Source of the DNA: an uncultured Clostridium sp.
GTDB lineage: Bacteria > Bacillota_A > Clostridia > Lachnospirales > Lachnospiraceae
Direction of reading: 5' to 3'
DNA: 7,664 nucleotides
Assembly (NCBI GenBank): GCA_947174825.1
Contig: CAMWKN010000059.1
Coordinates: 1 to 7,664, forward strand
Shown: piece after piece, positions 1-6,060 of the stretch
Layout of the letters: each line of letters starts with the position of its first letter
Numbering within the stretch: the first letter of the stretch is position 1
The notes under the pieces: model-generated
What the model was told of the DNA's origin: nothing
The model's input: the letters and a program-made list of their open reading frames with translations, nothing else
Database searches by the model: none
Translations under genes and position numbers: made by a program

Positions 1-28
1 AGCAATGCGTGTTTACACGCAATTTGCT
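1..28. repeat. Stem-loop at left edge of window
   Basis: GCGTG (7-11) pairs with CACGC (16-20) around a TTTA loop. A flanking AGCAA (1-5) pairs with TTGCT (24-28), with a small asymmetric internal loop between the two stems. There is no T-tract, so it does not look like an intrinsic terminator. It is the first of a run of stem-loops that fills the left non-coding flank and may be cut by the window edge. Confidence 0.45.
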
Positions 29-42
29 ATCTACTAGCTTGA

Positions 43-88
43 CCCGCCAAACACCAACATGAAGCAGATTTGCTTACAAATATGCGGG
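43..88. repeat. Nested stem-loop in left flank
   Basis: CCCGC (43-47) can pair with GCGGG (84-88), enclosing a small hairpin AAGCA (62-66) / TGCTT (71-75). The stems are short, so this could be chance. It is listed because it lies directly beside the better supported three-hairpin element at 97-221. No open reading frame or promoter was convincing in this stretch. Confidence 0.3.
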
Positions 89-96
89 AATGGAGG

Positions 97-221
97 GTGC
101 TAAACGTCTGGTGGACGTTTGTTAAGCATGGACCGAAGCGGAGCGTAAACTTTGTAGAATTGCGAAAATTGCGTAGCAATGTAGCAATTCGTAGCATCAG
201 TTAGTTATTCGCTGCACTAAC
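97..221 (+). repeat. Three-hairpin structured repeat, left copy
   Basis: Three stem-loops follow each other. Hairpin a has an outer stem GTGCT (97-101) / AGCAT (125-129) and an inner stem 102-109 / 113-120 with loop GGT. A linker GGACCGAAG (130-138) follows. Hairpin b has an outer stem GAATTGC (157-163) / GCAATTC (184-190) enclosing ATTGC (168-172) / GCAAT (176-180). Hairpin c is GTTAGT (200-205) / ACTAAC (216-221). Two pairs in hairpin a are G.T wobbles on this strand and would be A/C mismatches on the other, so the + strand is the likely structured strand. The same architecture occurs inverted at 1098-1226. It could be a mobile repeat, a structured RNA, or the 5' leader of the gene starting at 258. 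Confidence 0.7.
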
Positions 222-257
222 AGAAAAAACAGTTTCAGTGAAGGGTTGTTGAAAATT

Positions 258-1010
258 ATGTCGGTTACGGATTTTGATCAGAATATATTTGCCCAGGCAT
301 GCGATCAGATTATTAATAAAGAAAGAATTCGAAATGGAATCGGTACTCTTTCCGAAAAAACCGTCCATGCTGTCTTAAAGAATTTTTATGAACCAGATCC
401 GGCACATCAGGAAATACCGATCGGAAATTTTGTAGCAGATATTTTACGGGATGGAGAAATCATAGAAATCCAAACCCGTAACATGAATGCCATGCGCCGG
501 AAACTGGACTTTTTTCTGGATCAATACCCTGTAACCATTGTCTATCCTTTAATTCATACTAAATGGCTCTATTGGATTGATGAGTCAACAGGAGAAATCA
601 GTCAAAAACGAAAATCCCCCAAAACAGGCTCTCAATACGACGCATTTTATGAGTTATACAAAATCAAGCCCTACCTCAATCATCCAAATCTGCAACTATG
701 CCTGCCATTGATTGATGTGGAGGAATACCGTCTCCTCAATGGATGGAGCAAGGACCGCAAGAAAGGTTCTACCCGATATGACCGTATTCCCAAAGCATTG
801 GTGGATGAATTTTTCATTGGTAGCACACAGGAATATAGCTGCATGATTCCGGAAGGGCTTCCTGATGAATTTTCTGTCCGGGATTTTGCGAAACACTCTA
901 AGCTGGCACCACGATATGCACAGACCGCTATTCAGGTTTTGAAACACGTTGGTGTCATTAAGCATATTCGTACAGAGGGACGAGCTTACATATACCAAAT
1001 ATCACACTAA
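258..1010 (+). CDS. Orphan PD-(D/E)XK-like nuclease with C-terminal winged helix
   Basis: A 250-residue protein I do not recognise as a named family. Counting from the ATG at 258, residues 25-80 hold a pattern expected of the PD-(D/E)XK nuclease fold: a helix with Glu33, then a strand ending ADI with Asp61, a short turn, and a strand EIIEIQT with Glu70 and Gln72. The spacing is D-x8-E-x-Q; Gln in place of the usual Lys is known in the restriction enzyme BglII. Strands around YPVTIVYPL and WLYWID follow, then a basic segment (KRKSPK). Residues about 203-250 look like a winged helix (FSVRDFAKHSKLAPRYAQTAIQVL, then a beta wing). There is no signal peptide or membrane segment, so it should be cytosolic. 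No restriction methylase, toxin partner or transposase lies beside it. TTG codons at 246 and 249 are in frame but sit on or next to the GAAGGG ribosome-site-like stretch (240-245); ATG 258 is 12 nt from it, which is long, so the start is uncertain. Structured repeats flank it on both sides. The nuclease role is inferred from motif only. Confidence 0.75.
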   Translation: MSVTDFDQNIFAQACDQIINKERIRNGIGTLSEKTVHAVLKNFYEPDPAHQEIPIGNFVADILRDGEIIEIQTRNMNAMRRKLDFFLDQYPVTIVYPLIHTKWLYWIDESTGEISQKRKSPKTGSQYDAFYELYKIKPYLNHPNLQLCLPLIDVEEYRLLNGWSKDRKKGSTRYDRIPKALVDEFFIGSTQEYSCMIPEGLPDEFSVRDFAKHSKLAPRYAQTAIQVLKHVGVIKHIRTEGRAYIYQISH

Positions 1011-1097
1011 CGAAATTCGTTTTAACATTTCAAAACAGTTACCCATTGTTTTATATTTGAAAATTTTCTATAAAAAACTTCCTATAAATTATAACAA

Positions 1098-1226
1098 AGA
1101 GTTTTGCTTTGCGAAACTCTGCATCGCAAATGCGTCGCACCAGCGACATGATACATCTGCATTTGCGTGCGTATCTTCGTTCCACTTCGGTCCGCACTAA
1201 ACGAACATCCACTGGATGTTCAGTGC
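1098..1226 (-). repeat. Three-hairpin structured repeat, right copy (inverted)
   Basis: Read on the minus strand this repeats the order seen at 97-221. Hairpin a has an outer stem 1222-1226 / 1194-1198 and an inner stem 1214-1221 / 1203-1210. GGACCGAAG lies at 1193-1185. Hairpin b has a 9-bp outer stem (1159-1167 / 1125-1133) enclosing GTCGC / GCGAC (1134-1138 / 1143-1147). Hairpin c is a 10-bp stem with a TTT loop (1098-1107 / 1111-1120, one G.T). Hairpin a aligns to the left copy over 33 nt without gaps, and differences in stems are compensatory or wobble-preserving. Hairpins b and c match in architecture rather than sequence. The sense strand of this copy points toward the nuclease-like gene, as does the left copy. 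Confidence 0.7.
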
Positions 1227-1277
1227 CCACACGGAGTGTTTTTTATCGAATAGGAGGAATTTCCTATTCGATAAAAA
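1227..1277. repeat. Interspersed palindromic repeat, copy 1
   Basis: A CCACACGGAG box (1227-1236) leads into a palindrome with a 16-bp perfect stem, 1240-1255 paired with 1262-1277 around GGAATT. The stem starts TTTTTATCG and ends CGATAAAAA. This is the reverse of terminator polarity, which needs A on the 5' side and T on the 3' side, so it is not an intrinsic terminator. The whole 51-bp unit recurs at 7597-7647 with only two differences, both between the box and the stem. It looks like a short interspersed repeat or non-autonomous element. Confidence 0.85.
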
Positions 1278-1314
1278 TTGGGAGCTCCCAACAATATGAC
1301 TGCTGGGAGCTCCC
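1271..1314 (-). terminator. Hairpin from paired GGGAGCTCCC palindromes, possible terminator
   Basis: The 10-bp palindrome GGGAGCTCCC occurs twice, at 1280-1289 and 1305-1314. Each copy is self-complementary, and the two can also pair with one another as a 10-bp stem with a 15-nt loop. On the minus strand the stem is followed by AATTTTTAT, a modest T-tract, so it could act as a second terminator behind the GH5 gene. It directly abuts the 38-bp palindrome, so it could equally be part of that repeat block. Confidence 0.45.
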
Positions 1315-1321
1315 TCTATGC

Positions 1322-1376
1322 AAAAGAAACAATAGCTTCGGTGGTAACATTCTCGTGGCATGAAACCACCGAAAGC
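1322..1376 (-). terminator. Probable intrinsic terminator of the GH5 gene
   Basis: On the minus strand GCTTTCGGTGGT (1376-1365) pairs with ACCACCGAAGC (1345-1335), giving an 11-bp stem with one bulged base and a 19-nt loop. The T-rich run TATTGTTTCTTTT follows. It starts about 42 nt after the GH5 stop codon at 1418-1420, the normal place for a Rho-independent terminator. Confidence 0.65.
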
Positions 1377-1417
1377 GTATATTATGGGGTACAAATATTA
1401 TACCTAAAATCTATGCA

Positions 1418-4045
1418 TTATTTTACCTTTTTACTCTTAGTTTTACTCCATTTGCTTTGCGTCTTACCAGAAACTGCACGAACACGTACATAATATTTCT
1501 TACCAGACTTCAGTTTTTTGAAAGTAACTTTCTTGACAGAAGACACCGTTTTCGTCTTAACGGACTTCTTGAATTTCTTATCCGTTGACACCTGAATCTT
1601 ATATTTCTTAGCAGATTTAACCTTGGCAAACTTTACAGTAAGTGTACGCTTTTTAGATGTCAGCTTACTGATAACCGGTTTTTTCAGTGTAGTAACAGTT
1701 GGCTTCTTTGTAACAGTTGGCTTTGTAGTAGTTTGTGGCTTTGTAGTAGCTTGTGGCTCTTTCTTATCTGGATCACCTGCATTATATGCAGCATCACAGA
1801 TTTCTATTTTCACATAGGATGCTCCTGTATAGGTATTGGTCGTTACCCACAGATAAGGATATTTCTTTAGAGACTCTTTATCCAAAGTAACATATTTTCC
1901 TACCCATTGCAGACCAACTCCAGGGCTATAGTCCACATCATTGTAAAATTTTCCCTTGCATTTTCCTACTGCAGCACCTTTCTTGAGGTTTGATTGAAGC
2001 TTTTTCTCACCCTTCTCCTGAACAAGTGCATCATACTCCTCTTTTGTCAGAGAATCCACGTCAATTTTTTTGTCATTATCTACTGCGTCTTTGCCCAGAG
2101 CGGTAACATCCAGATCTGCTGCTGTCCATTCATCAATATAGCCCAATTGCAAATCTGCGTTCATACTTGTCTCATTATTTGCCGGATATACTCGTACACA
2201 TGGCTTTTCAATCTTGCTCCAATCAACTTTGAAATGTATATTCCAATATTCCTTATCAATCTCTGCAATCATCTTATCGACTGGCTCACCATTTGCACCG
2301 GTACTGCTATTGGTCCATCCGAATGGCAGATTCGTTCCTGATGTCTTCCATGAACTAAATACACTGTCATACATAGCCATGGCATCCACACCAGTAGTTA
2401 CATTACCTGCAGAATCCTTCAATAAAGTCGTCTTTCCAATACCGTTATTGCTAGGATCCCAGTCCCCTTCACGTTCTACTTCCATAATGGCAGCGGTATC
2501 TCCATCGGTATGGCGCATAAATTCGCCCTCCCAGGTAGCAATAACTTTCGGTGTTTTATTGCTTTCTGATGGAACTTCCTTAATACCAGTATACATCAGA
2601 TCTGCATCATCCGGAATCACTGGTGTAGAATTGGTCATCTCTGCATATACATGCCCCACATCATCATAGGAGAAATATCCATCACCACGATTATAGTAAT
2701 GTCCCTCATCCCACCATACTGGTACCATATGACGCTTCTTTGACTGTGTAAATAATTCTGTCATAAAGTCAATGATATTGTCTTTGTATCCTTTTACTAC
2801 ACCGCACTCTCCCAGGATAACTCCATAGCCCTGGTCGGTAAACTTCTTCATCTTCTCGAGCTGATTGCTCATAAAGTCATAATCATCCTGCCCCTTATAC
2901 TCTACACCATTGGCATCAACATAATCGACACCCCATTTATCACGATATCCCCATGATGTCGTTGCCGTAGCTGATAAACCATAGTCCGTAGGATCATAAT
3001 AATGTACGGATATACTCATCTTCTTTACTCCGGTCTCTTCTTCTGCCGGATCATCTGGCATATGGAAACGCTCATCAATGGTTCCATCCTGGATATAAAC
3101 TTCATTCTCATTGCCATCAATGACACAGGATTCATTACCGGTACCAGGAATCAACAAATGTCTGTATGCATTATTACCACCTGATTCACGTACAATATTG
3201 ACAAACTCCTGATTAATCTGATTAACCATCTCATAGATTTCATCGGCATTAATTCTGGTTTTGCCATCTGCAGTCTTTTCATCCGTTGCTTTTCCCAACT
3301 TACCAGTCTGATTCTGCTGTGCCGTATTCGGATCTTCATAATTATCATTGAGACGACCACTTAACTCTTCATTAGCACCCTCAAAAATCAAATGATCAGA
3401 ATATTCCTTGTATCTCTCTGATATCTGTGTCCAGATTGCTCTATACTTTTTCCACGCCTCATCACGGATCGGGGTTTCCTCTGCATCAAATTCCTCTGCA
3501 CCAAATCTTCCCCACCATCCACCATCCCAGTGGACATTAATGATGACGTACATTTCATCGTTCAATGCATAGTTGATAATCTCCTCCACACGATCAAATA
3601 ACGTTTCGCTAATGGTATAGTTTCCATCATCTGACATAAAGTTTGACCATGCTACCGGCACACGTACTGTATTTACTCCATAACTCTTTAAGCCATCAAA
3701 TGTCAACTGTGTCGCTGCTGCATTTCCGGCACTGGTCTCACATGCTTCCACAGACTCCATGTTGCCCTGCCAGTTAGACTGTTCCATCTGATTACCCATA
3801 TTCCAACCTAATCCCATTTCATCCATCAAGTCCAGATTACTCAGATCTTTCCGCATAATACCATTATCTCTGGTTGTAATACCATTGGCAGACAGATGCT
3901 CTTCTGTCAAATTAGTATTTGCATTGGATACTGGCGCCTGTTCGTTCTCTTCTGCCGATGCCACCCCGGACAATCCGCATGATGTAATAATCAATGCAAA
4001 CAGAAGTACAAAAGAACACATTGATTTAAATATTTTTCTCTTCAT
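1418..4045 (-). CDS. Secreted GH5 endoglucanase-type glycoside hydrolase with Fn3-like C-terminus
   Basis: Hydrolyses beta-linked polysaccharide (cellulose, beta-glucan or xyloglucan-like) outside the cell; the exact substrate is inferred. Numbering below starts at an upstream ATG (4049-4051), giving 877 residues. I prefer the ATG at 4043-4045 because AGGAGG (4060-4055) is 9 nt from it and only 3 nt from the first; this removes two residues. Residues 1-33 are an export signal with both a lipobox-like ITSC (Cys25) and an ASA cleavage site. Residues about 75-475 form the GH5 barrel: GLGWNMGN, Arg130 (TVRVPV), His174 (INVHWDGG), acid/base Glu228 (FEGANEE), Tyr352 (HYYDP), nucleophile Glu415 (ILGECG) and PVWWDEG. 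Subfamily 4 is plausible but unproven. An acidic, polar insertion lies near 232-270. Residues about 500-755 look like one or more beta-sandwich binding modules that I cannot assign. A Thr/Pro/Lys linker (about 768-788) leads to a very lysine-rich Fn3-like domain (790-877), perhaps for cell-wall retention. It is divergent from an AraC-type regulator. Confidence 0.93.
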   Translation of the reverse strand: MKRKIFKSMCSFVLLFALIITSCGLSGVASAEENEQAPVSNANTNLTEEHLSANGITTRDNGIMRKDLSNLDLMDEMGLGWNMGNQMEQSNWQGNMESVEACETSAGNAAATQLTFDGLKSYGVNTVRVPVAWSNFMSDDGNYTISETLFDRVEEIINYALNDEMYVIINVHWDGGWWGRFGAEEFDAEETPIRDEAWKKYRAIWTQISERYKEYSDHLIFEGANEELSGRLNDNYEDPNTAQQNQTGKLGKATDEKTADGKTRINADEIYEMVNQINQEFVNIVRESGGNNAYRHLLIPGTGNESCVIDGNENEVYIQDGTIDERFHMPDDPAEEETGVKKMSISVHYYDPTDYGLSATATTSWGYRDKWGVDYVDANGVEYKGQDDYDFMSNQLEKMKKFTDQGYGVILGECGVVKGYKDNIIDFMTELFTQSKKRHMVPVWWDEGHYYNRGDGYFSYDDVGHVYAEMTNSTPVIPDDADLMYTGIKEVPSESNKTPKVIATWEGEFMRHTDGDTAAIMEVEREGDWDPSNNGIGKTTLLKDSAGNVTTGVDAMAMYDSVFSSWKTSGTNLPFGWTNSSTGANGEPVDKMIAEIDKEYWNIHFKVDWSKIEKPCVRVYPANNETSMNADLQLGYIDEWTAADLDVTALGKDAVDNDKKIDVDSLTKEEYDALVQEKGEKKLQSNLKKGAAVGKCKGKFYNDVDYSPGVGLQWVGKYVTLDKESLKKYPYLWVTTNTYTGASYVKIEICDAAYNAGDPDKKEPQATTKPQTTTKPTVTKKPTVTTLKKPVISKLTSKKRTLTVKFAKVKSAKKYKIQVSTDKKFKKSVKTKTVSSVKKVTFKKLKSGKKYYVRVRAVSGKTQSKWSKTKSKKVK

Positions 4046-4054
4046 CCCCATTTT

Positions 4055-4060
4055 CCTCCT
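4055..4060 (-). promoter_or_regulatory. Ribosome binding site deciding the GH5 start
   Basis: A perfect AGGAGG on the minus strand. It is 9 nt from the ATG at 4043-4045 and only 3 nt from the ATG at 4049-4051, which favours the inner start. Confidence 0.8.
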
Positions 4061-4071
4061 TCATTTTATTA

Positions 4072-4122
4072 TGACCAGGACACTATGATGCATCATCGTT
4101 TCATCCACAAGCGTCCTGATCA
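4072..4122 (-). promoter_or_regulatory. Stem-loop in GH5 mRNA leader
   Basis: TGATCAGGAC (minus strand, 4122-4113) pairs with GTCCTGGTCA (4081-4072) over 10 bp with one G.T pair. The 31-nt loop contains the perfect palindrome ATGATGCATCAT. The stem ends about 11 nt before the AGGAGG site and lies downstream of the predicted -10, so it should be in the transcript. There is no T-tract beside it. It could stabilise the mRNA, or the same DNA could be an operator for the divergent AraC regulator. Confidence 0.5.
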
Positions 4123-4144
4123 TTCATGGAATTCAAGTAGATAT

Positions 4145-4150
4145 ATTATA
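4145..4150 (-). promoter_or_regulatory. Predicted -10 of the GH5 promoter
   Basis: A perfect TATAAT on the minus strand, about 100 nt before the GH5 start codon. The region 16-19 nt upstream is a purine-rich AAGAAAAAG tract with no match to TTGACA. The missing -35 fits an activator-dependent promoter, and an AraC-family gene lies immediately divergent. Confidence 0.5.
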
Positions 4151-4191
4151 GCTTTTCTTCTTTTTCTTCTCTATCATTTTTGGTTCTAAAA

Positions 4192-4220
4192 TTGTAACAA
4201 TCGTATTTTTATGTTATACT
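4192..4220 (+). promoter_or_regulatory. Promoter of AraC-1
   Basis: TTGTAA (4192-4197) and TATACT (4215-4220) are separated by exactly 17 nt, a good housekeeping-sigma promoter. The start codon is 27 nt beyond the -10, so the leader is short. The GH5 -10 lies about 45 bp away on the other strand. Confidence 0.65.
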
Positions 4221-4247
4221 ATTCTTAGAAAGGATTTGGTGAGAACT

Positions 4248-5177
4248 ATGATTAATATAGAAATTATGCAGGATGCCATGGAGGTTGCCCAACACGATTC
4301 TCCCAACATCCCTTACGCAATACAGGAGCGCTTACTCTCTCAATTTACGGATATGCGTGCACTTTGCCATTGGCATACCGACCTGGAATGCATCCATATT
4401 TTTGAAGGAGAAATGTACTATGATATCAATGGAGCAGAAATTTTATTAAAAGCTGGAGATAGTATTATTGTTAATTCCCATCAGCTACACTTTGGATATT
4501 CCCACAACAAGCAGGAATGTAAATTTGCTGTTATTTTATTTGATCCGGAATTATTAAAATCTAATATCTATAACTACCAAAAAAATATCCAGCCGATTGT
4601 TCAATCTACGGGAATCACGCACTGGCTGTTTGACCAGAACCACCCAGACACCCCGCAAGTAACAGACATCTTATCCCAAATTTATGCTTTACGCAAGCAG
4701 ACCCCCGATTCTATAGATTGTTTACTAGTAGGTCTGCTCCATTGTCTGTGGCACTATATTTATCACAACAGCGACACTTCCCTCTATCATCATAACAGTC
4801 AAGAAGATCCAGATATTCATCTGCAAAAGAAAATGGTCGCCTATATTTACGACCATTATTCTGATGATATAAAATTAGAAGACATTGCAGCCGCAGGACA
4901 TATTAGCCGTAGTAAATGCTGTCGAATTTTCCAGCAGTATTTGCAACAATCTCCGATGGCATTTCTAAATGCCTATCGCATGGAAATCAGTTGTAACCTG
5001 CTATGTAACACATCCTATAGCATCACGGATATTGCACTGTCCTGCGGATACAACCACCTAAGCTATTTCTCCAAAAAATTTTTGCAGAAATATCACTGTA
5101 CCCCTTTTCAATATCGTAAAACGGGTTCCCATAAAATGTTACCCTCTATCCTCCATAACTCCCTAGCAGAAAATTAA
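4248..5177 (+). CDS. AraC-family transcriptional regulator, cupin sensor type (AraC-1)
   Basis: A cytosolic, DNA-binding regulator, likely activating the divergent GH5 gene in response to a sugar or oligosaccharide. From the ATG at 4248 it is 309 residues, usual for the family. Residues about 35-100 are the cupin-like sensor (CHWHTDLECIHIFEGEMYY, then LLKAGDSIIVNSHQLHFGYS). The C-terminal 100 residues hold two helix-turn-helix motifs, about 208-229 (LEDIAAAGHISRSKCCRIF) and 258-280 (ITDIALSCGYNHLSYFSKKF), ending in the family's CTPFQYRK signature. A 19-residue tail follows and is encoded partly in DNA shared with the convergent esterase gene, with which it overlaps by 32 bp. In-frame TTG (4236) and GTG (4239) starts exist; AGAAAGGA (4227-4234) suits the GTG and is 13 nt from the ATG, so the start is uncertain by a few codons. 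The target is inferred from gene order. Confidence 0.92.
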   Translation: MINIEIMQDAMEVAQHDSPNIPYAIQERLLSQFTDMRALCHWHTDLECIHIFEGEMYYDINGAEILLKAGDSIIVNSHQLHFGYSHNKQECKFAVILFDPELLKSNIYNYQKNIQPIVQSTGITHWLFDQNHPDTPQVTDILSQIYALRKQTPDSIDCLLVGLLHCLWHYIYHNSDTSLYHHNSQEDPDIHLQKKMVAYIYDHYSDDIKLEDIAAAGHISRSKCCRIFQQYLQQSPMAFLNAYRMEISCNLLCNTSYSITDIALSCGYNHLSYFSKKFLQKYHCTPFQYRKTGSHKMLPSILHNSLAEN

Positions 5178-5997
5178 TTGCACCATTAATCCATACCGGT
5201 GTAGAATGTCCCTGACCCGGATATTGATACCATATGTGTTTTACATTATTACGGGTTAATTCATTATGGTAATTAAGAGGATTATCTCCTACCGTAGTAT
5301 CATTTGTTCCATTACACAAAAGCACAAATTCTGGGATTGTATTTTCATCTGTATATTTAAGTACGGATGTATTCAGGCTAGGTGCCGCAGAAAACGAACC
5401 GATATAGTTAAAACGATTCTGCAAAGAAAATCCCAATTCCAATGCCTCCATTCCACCCATGGATAGTCCACATACACCAGTATCCTTTCTATCCTCCGAA
5501 ACAGAGTAATTTTCCAAAATATACGGTTCCAGATCCTGTGTGAATTCATCAATAAAAATATTAAAAGCATGAATATTTTCCTGACTGAGCGTTACCTTAT
5601 TGATACCATCCTTAGGAATAATACCAGGAAAAACAGCAACAACAGGTTTGATTTCCTGTCTGGCAATCATATTATCCAGAACATTGGCAATATTCATACT
5701 TACCCATTGGCTTCCGTCACATCCAATGCCATGTAACATATATACCACCGGATACTTTGTCTCCTGGCTATAACCTGCCGGAGTATATACATAAGCCTCT
5801 CTGGAAGCACCTACCACGGAGGATTCGTAAGTAAACTCTGTCATTTCTCCTGCCGCAACACCTTCCTGCCGCTTTGTATAATTCTTGCTGTCTTTCGCAA
5901 AATATTTATTAAAATCCTCTTCGGAACCGCTGGTCATACCTTCTTCATATTCGCCGGAATCCGGTGTCGGTGTAGCCGTAGGTTCTACAGTAGGCAA
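5146..5997 (-). CDS. CE1-type carbohydrate esterase, downstream fragment of split gene
   Basis: The alpha/beta-hydrolase domain likely removed acetyl or feruloyl groups from xylan-type polysaccharide; the substrate is inferred. Counting from a TTG at 5997 (283 residues), the oxyanion region is VVYMLHGIGCDGSQW (84-98), the nucleophile is Ser179 in GLSMGG, the likely acid is Asp233 in GTND, and the base is His264 in GQGHS. All parts of the triad are present, so the enzyme itself looks unspoiled. The first 15 or so residues are a Thr/Pro linker that continues upstream in the same frame to the TAA at 6061-6063. The TTG has no Shine-Dalgarno and is probably not a real start. A later ATG (residue 21) has AAGAAGG only one base away. 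Even if translated, this fragment has no signal peptide and would stay in the cytosol. Its 3' end overlaps AraC-1 by 32 bp, tail to tail. Confidence 0.7.
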   Translation of the reverse strand: MPTVEPTATPTPDSGEYEEGMTSGSEEDFNKYFAKDSKNYTKRQEGVAAGEMTEFTYESSVVGASREAYVYTPAGYSQETKYPVVYMLHGIGCDGSQWVSMNIANVLDNMIARQEIKPVVAVFPGIIPKDGINKVTLSQENIHAFNIFIDEFTQDLEPYILENYSVSEDRKDTGVCGLSMGGMEALELGFSLQNRFNYIGSFSAAPSLNTSVLKYTDENTIPEFVLLCNGTNDTTVGDNPLNYHNELTRNNVKHIWYQYPGQGHSTPVWINGAINFLLGSYGG

Positions 5998-6060
5998 AAT
6001 CGTGCTCTGAGGCGCCGATGTTACTTGACTGGTAGTAGCAGGAGCTGGTGATGTTTTCTT

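Noticed and set aside
246..251. TTG start codons of the nuclease-like gene
   Set aside because: They sit on or directly next to the only ribosome-site-like stretch (240-245), leaving no spacer; the ATG at 258 is preferred though its spacer is long.
97..1226. Inverted repeats as terminal repeats of a conventional insertion sequence
   Set aside because: No transposase is encoded between them, the repeats are diverged with structure conserved rather than sequence, and no target-site duplication was found.
1240..1277. 38-bp palindrome as a bidirectional terminator
   Set aside because: The T-run is on the 5' side and the A-run on the 3' side of the stem on both strands, so no U-tract follows the hairpin.
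949..1363. Small + strand open frames downstream of the nuclease-like gene (949-1200, 1109-1363)
   Set aside because: They run through the stem-loop block, have no clear ribosome site, and their translations show no domain-like pattern; the open frames reflect repeat sequence.
1994..2669. Plus-strand open frames opposite the GH5 gene (1994-2341, 2214-2669 and smaller ones)
   Set aside because: They lie antisense within a strongly supported coding region and have low-complexity hydrophobic translations.
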